A DNA stretch of 64,000 nt from the NCBI RefSeq assembly GCF_039538045.1, contig NZ_BAABBQ010000001.1, positions 1,076,001 through 1,140,000 on the forward strand. The letters run 5' to 3'. The notes under the pieces are model-generated. The model saw only the letters and a program-made list of their open reading frames with translations. It was not told the DNA's origin and did not search any database. Positions 50,590 through 61,283 of this stretch are shown here, one piece after another. This stretch comes from Sphingomonas swuensis. GTDB taxonomy: Bacteria; Pseudomonadota; Alphaproteobacteria; Sphingomonadales; Sphingomonadaceae. The number at the start of each line of letters is the position of its first letter. The first letter of the stretch is position 1. Both the position numbers and the translations under genes were made by a program.

Positions 50590-52434
50590 CTAGGCCTTGC
50601 CGCCCGTGGCGCCGATATATTCGCCGACGTTGAGGGCGAGGACGTCCATCGGGACGTTGCCGCCCAAGAGGACCGCGTCGTTGAAGTCCTTGAGGTCGTA
50701 GGCGGAGCCGAGCGCGCCCTGGGCGCGGGTGCGCTGGCGGACGATCTCCTGGTGGCCGATCTCGTAGCCGCAAGCCTGGCCGGGCCAGCTGCAGTAGCGG
50801 TCAACTTCCGACGCGACCTCGAGCGGATTGGAGCCGTTGCGCTCGACGAAGAACTGGACGCCCTGCTCCCTTGTCCAGCGCTTGGCGTGAAGGCCGGTGT
50901 CGACCACCAGCCGGCAGGCGCGGAAGGCGATCGACTGGAGATAGCCGAGGCGGCCGGCGGGGAAGTCGTCGAACACGCCGAGCTCGTCGGCGAGCTGCTC
51001 GGCGTAAAGCGCCCAGCCTTCGCTGTAGGCGTTGAAGGCGAGGAGGGTGCGGATCAGCGGAAGCTGGAAGGTGTACTCGCCCTGCCAGACGTGGCCTGGG
51101 ATCGCCTCGTGGTGCGCGAGGTCGGGCAGGCTGACCTTGCTGTGAAGGTCGGTTGTCCTGAGGTTGATCCAGAACTTGCCCGGGATCTTGCCGTCGGGCG
51201 AGCCGGCCCCGCCATAGGCGCCGGGCGCACCGGGCTCCTCCTCGGGGGGCAGGCGCTTCACCTCGAGGTTGCCCTTGACCAGCGTGCGGAAGGCGCGGGG
51301 GAGCTGGGCGCGGATGATGCCGAGCCGCTCCTGGATGAAGGCCATGATCTCGGCGCGGCCTTTGTCGCCCTCCGAGAAGGCGTAGCGTGGATCCTTGGCG
51401 AGCGCCGCCATGCGCTGCCCGACGCTGCCCTGGGTGAGGCCGAGCTGGCGGAGCAGCGGCTCCATCCGGGCGTGGAGCGAATCGAGGGTGGAGAGGCCGA
51501 GCCGGTGGATCTCGTCCGGGGTCATCGACGTGGTGGTGCTGGCCTTCAAGGCCCAGGCGTAGAAGGCATCGCCGCCGGGACGCGCCCACATGCCGGCCTG
51601 GTCGGTCGCGCTGGGGCGCTGGCGGCGGAGCTCGGCGATCTGGCGCTGGAGGGCAGGGGCGACTTGGCTGCTGGCGACGGACCGGGCGCGCGCTTCCCAG
51701 TTGCCCGGGATGTTCTTCTCGCGGGTGCGGCGGACGAGGCTGTCGACCAGCGCGCCGCCCTTGGCCGCGTCGGCGGCGGAGCGGGTCATCTGGGCGATCG
51801 CCTTGTCGATCAGGAAGCCGGGCGGGATCAGCCCCTGCGCGGCGGCGGACTGCATCCGGGCGAGTTCGCCGTCGAGCACTCCGGGATAGGCGGCGAGGCG
51901 CGAGAGATAGGCCTCGGCGTCGGCGGCATTCTCGACCAGATGGTCGGTGTCGAGGAAGCGCGGCACGTCGAGATAGGCGCCGGTGTTCTGGATCACGACA
52001 TAGGGGCTGTTGCGCCAGCCGCCGACGGCGACGTCGGCATAGGGCAAGGCGAAGCCCTCGAGCGCGGTTCGGTAGGTCGAGCGAATGACCTCGAGCGTGG
52101 TCCGGGTCGAATGGTCGAGCGCGGAGAAGTCGGCGGTGTCGAGGCTGGCGAGGTCCTCGCGAAGCCCGGCGGCGTAGCGCGCCTGGCCGGCGGGGCCGCG
52201 ATCGGCGAGGCGGCCGCGAAGCTCGGCCCAGCGGCCCTTGTCGACGTTGAGGCTGGTCGCGCTCTCGGGATTGAAGCGGAGGAAGCGGTCGGTGACGCGG
52301 TCGATCAGCGCGTCGGCCTCGGCCTTGGCGAGCGGACGGCGGGCGGAGCCGACGGTCGCGGGGGTCGAACAGGCCGCGACGGTCGAGGTCGCGGCAATCG
52401 AAGCAAGGGCCTGGCGGCGCGTGAGGGCGGTCAT
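50590..52434 (-). CDS. DUF885 family lipoprotein
   Basis: 614-residue DUF885 protein, a predicted metallopeptidase-like family. Twin-arginine-like N-terminus (LTRRQALAS) with a lipobox AACS suggests export as a folded lipoprotein. The family signature AHHEAIPGHVWQGEY with HExxxxH is present, and RLGYLQSIAFRACRLVVD near the end. ATG overlaps the NfeD stop by four bases. Substrate unknown. Confidence 0.85.
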   Translation of the reverse strand: MTALTRRQALASIAATSTVAACSTPATVGSARRPLAKAEADALIDRVTDRFLRFNPESATSLNVDKGRWAELRGRLADRGPAGQARYAAGLREDLASLDTADFSALDHSTRTTLEVIRSTYRTALEGFALPYADVAVGGWRNSPYVVIQNTGAYLDVPRFLDTDHLVENAADAEAYLSRLAAYPGVLDGELARMQSAAAQGLIPPGFLIDKAIAQMTRSAADAAKGGALVDSLVRRTREKNIPGNWEARARSVASSQVAPALQRQIAELRRQRPSATDQAGMWARPGGDAFYAWALKASTTTSMTPDEIHRLGLSTLDSLHARMEPLLRQLGLTQGSVGQRMAALAKDPRYAFSEGDKGRAEIMAFIQERLGIIRAQLPRAFRTLVKGNLEVKRLPPEEEPGAPGAYGGAGSPDGKIPGKFWINLRTTDLHSKVSLPDLAHHEAIPGHVWQGEYTFQLPLIRTLLAFNAYSEGWALYAEQLADELGVFDDFPAGRLGYLQSIAFRACRLVVDTGLHAKRWTREQGVQFFVERNGSNPLEVASEVDRYCSWPGQACGYEIGHQEIVRQRTRAQGALGSAYDLKDFNDAVLLGGNVPMDVLALNVGEYIGATGGKA

Positions 52435-52880
52435 CCCTCCAGCTTAGGCGTCCCCCTGACGATCAGGCAATTGCCTTCGACCCCGATGATCTCGACCCGG
52501 TCGCCGGCCTGCGCCGGGCCGCCGCGCGCGCTCCACTCGCCGTCACCGAGCCGGGCGCGGCCGCCATGCTCGTCGATCGGGCCGACCGCGACAGCGCTGC
52601 GGCCGATCAGCGCGGCCGAGCGGTCGTTGAGGTGGCCGGAAGCGGCGGGCACGGGGCGGTTCGCATAGACCCTCCGGCCGAGGTAGACGGCAAGCGCGGT
52701 GTAGATGGCGAATAGGGCCAGCGCCGGGGCCAGCGCGAGATCGAACAGCAGGACGAACAGGCCGGTGACCATCGCCGCGACGCCGATGAAGATCAGGAAG
52801 AAGCCGGGGGCGAGCACTTCGGCGATGAGCAGCAGGACGCCGCCGATCAGCCACCACCAGCCCTGGTCGATGCCGTCCAT
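52431..52880 (-). CDS. NfeD-like membrane protein
   Basis: 149-residue short NfeD protein: three or four membrane helices (about 8-65), then a C-terminal OB-like domain (AAALIGRSAVAV, VEGNCLIVRG). It normally pairs with a SPFH protein; the SPFH gene ends four bases upstream, confirming the pair. Confidence 0.9.
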   Translation of the reverse strand: MDGIDQGWWWLIGGVLLLIAEVLAPGFFLIFIGVAAMVTGLFVLLFDLALAPALALFAIYTALAVYLGRRVYANRPVPAASGHLNDRSAALIGRSAVAVGPIDEHGGRARLGDGEWSARGGPAQAGDRVEIIGVEGNCLIVRGTPKLEG

Positions 52881-52883
52881 GGC

Positions 52884-53846
52884 CTAGCCGCCGACCCGCG
52901 GAACGCCGGGACTGACGGCTGGCGGGGCGCCTTTGGAGTCACCGCCGAAGGCGGCCTTGGCGATTTCGCCGATGCCGCCGAGGCTGCCGATCAGCTGGGT
53001 CGCCTCGACCGGCATCAGGATCGTCTTGGCGTTGGGGCTGTCGGCGAACTTGCCGAGCGCCTCGACATATTTCTGGGCGATGAAATAGTTGATTGCCTGA
53101 CTGTCGCCGCCGGCGATGGCGTCGCTGACCGACTTGGTCGCCGAGGCTTCGGCCTGCGCCGCACGCTCGCGCGCCTCGGCTTCGCGGAAGGCGGCTTCCT
53201 TGAGGCCCTCGGCCTGGAGGATCTTGGCCTGCTTCTCGCCCTCGGCGCGAAGGATCTCGGAAGCGCGCATGCCCTCGCTCTCGAGGATGGCGGCGCGCTT
53301 CTCGCGCTCGGCCTTCATCTGGCGGGTCATCGCGTTGACGATGTCGGCCGGCGGCCGGATGTCCTTCAACTCGACGCGGGTGATCTTGACGCCCCAGCTT
53401 TCGGTGGCGTGATCGACGACCTGCAGCAGACGGACGTTGATCTCGTCGCGCTTGGAGAGGGTCTCGTCGAGGTCCATCGAGCCCATCACGGTGCGCAGGT
53501 TGGTGGTCGAGAGCGCCATGATCGCGGTGTAGAGGTCGCTGACCTCATAGGCGGCCTTCGCGGGATCGAGCACCTGGAAGAAGACCACCCCGTCGACCGC
53601 CACCATGGCATTGTCCTTGGTGATGATCTCCTGCCCCGGGATGTCGAGCACCTGCTCCATCATGTTGATCTTGCGACCCACGCGATAGAAGAAGGCGGGG
53701 ACGAAGTTGAAGCCGGGGTCGGCGACGCGGACGAAGCGGCCGAAATGCTCGATCGTGTAGCGATGACCCTGGTGGACGATCTTGATGCTCATCATCATGA
53801 AGACGAGCACCAGCAGGGCCACGACAGCCAGGAACGTTTCAAGCAT
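52884..53846 (-). CDS. SPFH/stomatin-type membrane protein (paraslipin, QmcA-like)
   Basis: 320-residue band-7 protein. N-terminal membrane helix (about 3-20), SPFH domain (about 22-190: PGFNFVPAFFYRVGRKI), then an Ala/Glu-rich coiled coil (about 190-260, ILRAEGEKQAKILQAEG). Stomatin/NfeD pairs organise membrane microdomains. First gene of the operon with nfeD and the DUF885 gene; divergent from the CitE-like gene by 66 bases. Confidence 0.92.
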   Translation of the reverse strand: MLETFLAVVALLVLVFMMMSIKIVHQGHRYTIEHFGRFVRVADPGFNFVPAFFYRVGRKINMMEQVLDIPGQEIITKDNAMVAVDGVVFFQVLDPAKAAYEVSDLYTAIMALSTTNLRTVMGSMDLDETLSKRDEINVRLLQVVDHATESWGVKITRVELKDIRPPADIVNAMTRQMKAEREKRAAILESEGMRASEILRAEGEKQAKILQAEGLKEAAFREAEARERAAQAEASATKSVSDAIAGGDSQAINYFIAQKYVEALGKFADSPNAKTILMPVEATQLIGSLGGIGEIAKAAFGGDSKGAPPAVSPGVPRVGG

Positions 53847-53912
53847 GTTTTCCCCCAGATTCCATTGCCCGCATCATGCGGCAGCGCCTCGGCCAAGCGA
53901 AGCGAAATCGGC

Positions 53913-56217
<2,305 letters not shown>

Positions 56218-56224
56218 GATGGTC

Positions 56225-56324
56225 CCCCTCCCGCTTGCGGGAGGGGCTAGGGGAGGGCATGTCGCAGGCGTGTCCAAAGCCCCTCAACATTCCCTCCCCC
56301 GGCCCCTCCCGCGAGCGGGAGGGG
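56225..56324. repeat. Paired hairpin element between guaB and rsmB
   Basis: Two hairpins with the same arms CCCCTCCCGC and GCGGGAGGGG, at 56225-56246 (loop TT) and 56303-56324 (loop GA), with GGGGAGGG and CCCTCCCC pairing between them. The second carries the rsmB SD in its 3' arm. Looks like a REP/BIME-type element; no RAYT transposase in the window. Confidence 0.65.
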
Positions 56325-56328
56325 AGAA

Positions 56329-57483
56329 GTGACTCCCTCCGCCCGGGCCCAGGCCGCGATCGAGATCCTCGAGCAGGTGATCGCCTCGGCGCGCGACGAC
56401 GGGCCGCCGGCCGACGCGCTGGTCTCGGCCTATTTCAAGACCCGCCGCTATGCCGGATCGAAGGACAGGCGGGCGGTGCGCGAGTGGGTGTTCCAAGCGA
56501 TCCGCCAATCGGCCGAGGTGCCGGACAGTGGACGCGCTGCACTTCTTCCGCTCGCCGAGGCGCTGTTCGACGGGAGCGGGCACGGGCCGGCGCCGGCCGA
56601 TCCGGACGAGGCTCGCGCGGGCGCGGGCGTGGTCCCCGGCTGGATCGCGCCGCGTCTGTCGCCGCTGGTCGGGGAGGAGGAATGGCCGGCGCTGACCGAG
56701 CGCGCACCGATCGACCTTCGCGCCAACCTGTCGCGTACGACCCGCGAGGCAATGGCGGCGCAATTCTCGGCCGAGCCGACGCCGCTCAGTCCGTGGGGCG
56801 TGCGGCTGCCCGCCGACACCAAAGTCACCGACGATCAGGCCTTCGCCGAGGGGCTGGTCGAGGTGCAGGACGAGGGCAGCCAGCTGATCGCGCTCGCCTG
56901 CGCGCCTGCCAACGGACAGGTCATCGTCGACCTCTGCGCCGGAGCCGGGGGCAAGGCGCTTGCGATTGCTGCGGCGGCGACGGACGCGCGGATCATCGCC
57001 TGCGACACCAGCCGGCAGCGGCTGTCGAAGCTCGGCCCCCGGGCGGAGCGGGCGGGGGCGACGATCGAGACCCGTCTGCTCGACCAGCCGCGCGAGTCCG
57101 AGGGGCTGGCCGACCTCGAGGCGCAAGCCGACACGGTGCTGGTCGACGCGCCCTGCTCGGGCTCGGGGACGTGGCGGCGCAATCCCGAGGGACGCTGGAG
57201 GCTTAATCCCGAGCGGTTAGAGCGGCTGCTGGTTCTTCAGGCGCGGGTGCTCGACCTCGCCGCGCCGCTGGTCCGGCCAGGGGGCTCGATCGTCTATGCG
57301 GTCTGTTCGCTTATCCGGGCCGAAGGCGCTGAACAGGTGGACAAATTCCTCAGCCGCCATTCAGGCTTCGAAGCCGAGGATATCGCCATGGCCGTCGGGC
57401 GTTCCGACGGGGTCGGTCGGCTTCTCACTCCGGGACATGACCGGACCGACGGCTTTTACATCGCACGGCTCCGCGCTAGGTGA
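56329..57483 (+). CDS. RsmB-type 16S rRNA m5C methyltransferase
   Basis: 384-residue RsmB/NOP protein using SAM to make 5-methylcytosine in rRNA. N-terminal NusB-like helical part (about 10-130), then the SAM fold with VDLCAGAGGKALAIA, catalytic cysteine in VDAPCSGSGTW and second Cys in VYAVCSL. GTG start 56329; its SD (GGAGG or GGGGAG) lies inside the hairpin at 56303-56324. Stop overlaps the GTGA at 57480, near the TPR gene. Confidence 0.9.
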   Translation: MTPSARAQAAIEILEQVIASARDDGPPADALVSAYFKTRRYAGSKDRRAVREWVFQAIRQSAEVPDSGRAALLPLAEALFDGSGHGPAPADPDEARAGAGVVPGWIAPRLSPLVGEEEWPALTERAPIDLRANLSRTTREAMAAQFSAEPTPLSPWGVRLPADTKVTDDQAFAEGLVEVQDEGSQLIALACAPANGQVIVDLCAGAGGKALAIAAAATDARIIACDTSRQRLSKLGPRAERAGATIETRLLDQPRESEGLADLEAQADTVLVDAPCSGSGTWRRNPEGRWRLNPERLERLLVLQARVLDLAAPLVRPGGSIVYAVCSLIRAEGAEQVDKFLSRHSGFEAEDIAMAVGRSDGVGRLLTPGHDRTDGFYIARLRAR

Positions 57484-57509
57484 ACGGGCCGGAAATGAAG
57501 GAAGTGCTG

Positions 57510-58010
57510 ATGCGCCTGTTGCCGATTGCTGCTGCCCTTGGCGTTGCTGCCCTGACCTTCGCGAGCAGCGGAACGAGCCAGGTGCCCGATGCGCAGATCA
57601 GCCCGCAGTCGCTGACCTGGCAGAAGGCCGGCGAGGCGTCCCTGGCGGCGGGCAACTTCCAGGCCGCCGACGATGCGCTCGAGACCGCGCTGGTGATCGA
57701 TCCGCGCAACCGCGGGGCGTTCGTCAGCCTCGCTCGGGTGGCGCAGAAGCAGAAGCTCTACGGGCAGGCGATCCGGCTGACCAACAAGGCGCTGGCGCTC
57801 GAGCCCAACGACACGATCGCGCTCGGCGTGCAGGGCGAGGCGATGGTCGAGCTCGGCGCGGCGGCGCGGGCGCAGCAGAACCTCGCCAAGATCCGCACCC
57901 TGTGCGGAGCCAAGCCCTGCGCTCCGGCGACCAGCCTGGCGAGCGCGATCCAGCGCGGGCCGGCAATGGCGGTCAAGGCCGACCCGGCGACGGCTCCGAA
58001 GAAGAACTGA
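57510..58010 (+). CDS. Small TPR protein, probably periplasmic
   Basis: 166 residues from ATG 57510 (MRLLPIAAALGVAAL), with GGAAG five bases upstream; GTG 57480 and ATG 57495 are in-frame alternatives, the first overlapping the rsmB stop. Signal peptide, then about two and a half TPR-like helix pairs and a C-terminal part with a cysteine pair (TLCGAKPCA). Its last 38 bases overlap ksgA on the opposite strand. Function unknown. Confidence 0.7.
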   Translation: MRLLPIAAALGVAALTFASSGTSQVPDAQISPQSLTWQKAGEASLAAGNFQAADDALETALVIDPRNRGAFVSLARVAQKQKLYGQAIRLTNKALALEPNDTIALGVQGEAMVELGAAARAQQNLAKIRTLCGAKPCAPATSLASAIQRGPAMAVKADPATAPKKN

Positions 58011-58818
58011 GCGCGGCGGCGAGGGCGACCCACTCGTCCACGCCGACGGTTTCCGCCCGCCGTTCGGCCGCGATGCCGAGAGCGCCTAGCGCGTCGAGCG
58101 CGTCCGGAACCGACTTCAGGCTCTGGCGGAGCATCTTGCGGCGCTGGCCGAAGGCGGCGGCGGTGAGCCGTTCGAGCACCGCCAGGCGGACGCCCTCGGG
58201 CTCGGCGGCGGGAACGAGGTGGACCACCGCCGAGGCGACCTTGGGCGGAGGCACGAAGGCCGAGCGGTGGACCTTCAGCGCGATCCGCGGACGCGATCGC
58301 CACTGCGCCGCGACCGCCAGCCGGCCGTAGGCCTCGTCGCCGGGCGAAGCGACGATACGCTCGGCGACTTCCTTCTGGAACATCAGCGTCAGGCTGTCCC
58401 ACCAGGGCGACCAGTCGGCGCCGAGCCACCGCAGCAGCAGCGCGGTGCCGACATTGTAGGGAAGGTTGGAGACGATATGGACGCCGCGGCCGAGCAGCGC
58501 GGGCTCGTCGATCTTGAGCGCATCCTCTTCGATCACCCGCAGGTTGCCGGGGAACAGCGCTTCCAGTTCGGCCAGGGCGGGGATGCAGCGCCGGTCTCGC
58601 TCGACCGCGGTGAGCTTCGCGCCGGCCTCGAGCAAGGCGCCGGTGAGGCCGCCGGGGCCGGGCCCGACCTCATAGGCGGTGGCGCCGGGCGCGAAGCCTG
58701 GAATTGCAGCGATCCGCGAGAGCAATTGGCGATCGAGGAGGAAGTTCTGGCCGAGTGCCTTGGTCGCGCTGAGGCCGTGCGCGGCGATGACCTGGCGGAG
58801 CGGCGGAAGGGTCGGCAT
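57973..58818 (-). CDS. ksgA: 16S rRNA dimethyladenosine transferase (KsgA/RsmA)
   Basis: 281-residue enzyme adding two methyl groups to each of two adenines in helix 45 of 16S rRNA. SAM site VGPGPGGLTGALLEAG, then VERDRRC, IVSNLPYNVGT (the NLPY catalytic motif) and the C-terminal region. Ends inside the TPR gene (38-base overlap). Begins two bases from the pdxA stop, so pdxA and ksgA are cotranscribed. Confidence 0.94.
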   Translation of the reverse strand: MPTLPPLRQVIAAHGLSATKALGQNFLLDRQLLSRIAAIPGFAPGATAYEVGPGPGGLTGALLEAGAKLTAVERDRRCIPALAELEALFPGNLRVIEEDALKIDEPALLGRGVHIVSNLPYNVGTALLLRWLGADWSPWWDSLTLMFQKEVAERIVASPGDEAYGRLAVAAQWRSRPRIALKVHRSAFVPPPKVASAVVHLVPAAEPEGVRLAVLERLTAAAFGQRRKMLRQSLKSVPDALDALGALGIAAERRAETVGVDEWVALAAALSSSSEPSPGRP

Positions 58819-58820
58819 GG

Positions 58821-59822
58821 TCAGCCGTGCGCGGCGCGGACGCGGGCCGAGCTCGCCGCCATCCGGATCGCGGCTGCCATCGCGCGCGGGTCGGCACGAT
58901 CCTCGCCGGCGATGTCGAATGCGGTGCCATGGTCGGGCGCGGTGCGGACGATCGGCAGCCCGAGGGTGAGATTCACCCCTTCCTCGAAGTGCAGCGCCTT
59001 CAGGGGGATGAGTGCCTGGTCGTGGTACATGCAGAGCGCGGCATCGTAGCGCGCGCGGGCGGCGGTGTGGAACATGGTGTCGGCCGGGTGAGGGCCGGTG
59101 ACGAGCCAGCCTTCGGCGCGGAGCGCGTCGATCGCCGGCTGGATGATCTCGATCTCCTCGCGCCCGAGCGCGCCGCCTTCGCCGGCATGGGGGTTGAGCC
59201 CCGCGACCGCAAGCCGCGGCTCGCCGATCCCGAAATTGCGCTGCAATCCGCGAAGCGTTGCCCGGCCGCGCGCCTCGATCAGCGGCGCGCTCAGCCCCGC
59301 GGCGACCGCGGTCAGTGGAATGTGGGTGGTGACCGGAACCGCGCGAAGCGTCGGACCGGCGAGCATCATCGCGACATTCTGGGGACTGACCCCGCAGCGC
59401 TCGGCGACGAACTCGGTCTGGCCGGGATGGCTGAAGCCGATCGCATAGAGCTGGTGCTTGGCGACGGGGCCGGTGACCACGCCCGAGCAGGAGCCCGAGC
59501 GGGCGAGGCCGACCGCGAGTTCGAGCGAGTCGAGGCTGCAATGCGCTCCGTTGATGGTCGGCACGCCGGGGATGTCGGCACCGGCGGCGGGAACGGCGAT
59601 CAGCGGCAGCCCGAACTCGAAGGCCGCCTCGGCCTCTCGCGGATCGGTGACCATCGCGAGCGGGCCGTCCCAAACCGCCGAGAGACTGCGCGGGTCGCCC
59701 ACCGCGACGAAGGCGGGAAGGCCGAGCGCACGCCGCGCGTCCCAGCATTTGGCGACGATCTCGGGCCCGATCCCGGCCGGATCCCCGAGCGATACGGCAA
59801 GCGGAGTAAGGGGCGGGCTCAT
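58821..59822 (-). CDS. pdxA: 4-hydroxythreonine-4-phosphate dehydrogenase PdxA
   Basis: 333-residue PdxA in pyridoxal phosphate synthesis. Metal-binding histidines appear in FSHPGQTEF, GPHPADTMFHTA and MYHDQALIPLK, with PAGIGPEI near the start. ATG 59822, 39 bases from the surA stop. Part of the lptD-surA-pdxA-ksgA order common in this class. Confidence 0.94.
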   Translation of the reverse strand: MSPPLTPLAVSLGDPAGIGPEIVAKCWDARRALGLPAFVAVGDPRSLSAVWDGPLAMVTDPREAEAAFEFGLPLIAVPAAGADIPGVPTINGAHCSLDSLELAVGLARSGSCSGVVTGPVAKHQLYAIGFSHPGQTEFVAERCGVSPQNVAMMLAGPTLRAVPVTTHIPLTAVAAGLSAPLIEARGRATLRGLQRNFGIGEPRLAVAGLNPHAGEGGALGREEIEIIQPAIDALRAEGWLVTGPHPADTMFHTAARARYDAALCMYHDQALIPLKALHFEEGVNLTLGLPIVRTAPDHGTAFDIAGEDRADPRAMAAAIRMAASSARVRAAHG

Positions 59823-59861
59823 CGAACCCGCCCTAGCCTCGCGGCTGCACTCCTGTCACGC

Positions 59862-61205
59862 CTAGCGGTAATCGATCACCGCATCGCGGCGAAGGTCGCG
59901 CAGGTAGCGGCGGGCGCGCAGGTTGACGCGTTCCTCCTGAAGCTGGGCGAAGACCGCGTCGGGATTGGGCGCGTTGGCGGTCTGATCCTCGTCGCGGCCG
60001 CAGATCACGAGCACCCGGACGCCGTCCTCGATGCTCCCGAACGGGCGGGTCGCCTGGCCGACCTGCATCGGCAGCATCATGTCCTGGAGCGCGGGCGGAA
60101 GCTCGCGCAGCTTGACCTGGTCCGACTGGACGACGTCGGCCTTGAAGTCGGCCGCGAGCTTGTCGGCACCGCCGCAACCGCCGACGTTCTGGGTCGCAGC
60201 GGCGAACCGCTGCAGGGTCGACTCCGCCGAGGCCGAGGTGGTGCCCTTCGGGAAGCTGATCGAGACCTGCTTCAGCGCCAGGACGGCGTTGCGCGGATCG
60301 GCGGTCAGCACCTTGCGGGTGTCCTGGACGGCGAGGATCGAGAAGCCGCCGGGGATGGCGATCGGCTGGGAAAGCTGGCCCGGACCCATCGCGCGGACGG
60401 TCATGGCGAGCTGCTCGGGGAGCTGCTCGGGACGGATCCAGCCGAGGTCGCCGCCGACCGCGGCGGTCGAGGCTTCCGAATATTGGCGAGCGTAGCCGGC
60501 GAAGCTCGCGCCCTGCTTCAGCGCCGCGACGATCTGCTGCGCATTGGCGGCGACCTGCTGGCTGTTCGCCGGGCTCGAGGCGAGGAAGATCTCGCCGATG
60601 CGATACTCCTGCGTGCCCTTGGCGGCGTTGAGGCGGTCGATCACGGCCTTCACTTCGTCGTCACCGACGCTGATCTGGCTCTCGATCTTCTGGCGCTGGA
60701 GACGCGACCAGGCGATCTCGCCCTCGATCTGGCGGCGGATCGAGCGGATCGAGCTGCCGTTCGCCTTGAGGTAGGCGGCGAGCTGGTCGGGGTTCTGCTT
60801 CACGTTCTGCGCGACGCGGGCGAGGGTGCGGTCGATGTCCTGCTGGCTGACCGTGATCTCGGCCTGCTTGGCGGCCTGGATCTGCAGCGTCTCGTCGATG
60901 AGGTTGCGGAGCACCTGGACGCGCAGACGCTCTTCCTCCTCGGCCGGGATCGGCGAGTTGTTGGCGATTGCGAGCAGGGCGAGGCGCTGGTCGATGTCGG
61001 TCTGGGTGATGACCACGCCGTTGACGATGGCGCTGGCCTTGACGACCGAGGGGATCGGCTTGCCGTAGACGGTCACGGTCTCGGGCAGGTTGAGGCCCGC
61101 GGCACTCGACCGGCCGGGCGCCGGAGCCGGCGCGGTCTGGGCAATGGCGGCACCCGCGAGTCCGACCACCGCAGCAGCCGTAAGCACCTTCAAGTTGCGA
61201 CCCAT
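59862..61205 (-). CDS. surA: Periplasmic chaperone/peptidyl-prolyl isomerase SurA
   Basis: 447-residue SurA, delivering barrel proteins such as LptD to the outer membrane. Signal peptide (cut near AIAQ), N-terminal chaperone domain, then one parvulin domain (about 205-310: YRIGEIFLASSP, GGDLGWIRPEQL). Only one clear parvulin domain appears. ATG 61205 chosen; a TTG at 61217 is an upstream alternative. LptD ends 78 bases upstream. Confidence 0.92.
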   Translation of the reverse strand: MGRNLKVLTAAAVVGLAGAAIAQTAPAPAPGRSSAAGLNLPETVTVYGKPIPSVVKASAIVNGVVITQTDIDQRLALLAIANNSPIPAEEEERLRVQVLRNLIDETLQIQAAKQAEITVSQQDIDRTLARVAQNVKQNPDQLAAYLKANGSSIRSIRRQIEGEIAWSRLQRQKIESQISVGDDEVKAVIDRLNAAKGTQEYRIGEIFLASSPANSQQVAANAQQIVAALKQGASFAGYARQYSEASTAAVGGDLGWIRPEQLPEQLAMTVRAMGPGQLSQPIAIPGGFSILAVQDTRKVLTADPRNAVLALKQVSISFPKGTTSASAESTLQRFAAATQNVGGCGGADKLAADFKADVVQSDQVKLRELPPALQDMMLPMQVGQATRPFGSIEDGVRVLVICGRDEDQTANAPNPDAVFAQLQEERVNLRARRYLRDLRRDAVIDYR

Positions 61206-61283
61206 ATGGTCCTTCAATCCCTTGTTATCGAAGCGATAAACGCCGCCATGGACAGTCCCCGCTGAACCGGCGATGAGCGCTCT

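Noticed and set aside
58827..61265. 812-codon open frame antisense to pdxA and surA
   Set aside because: Same artefact: the opposite strand encodes recognisable PdxA and SurA, and this frame shows no motif.
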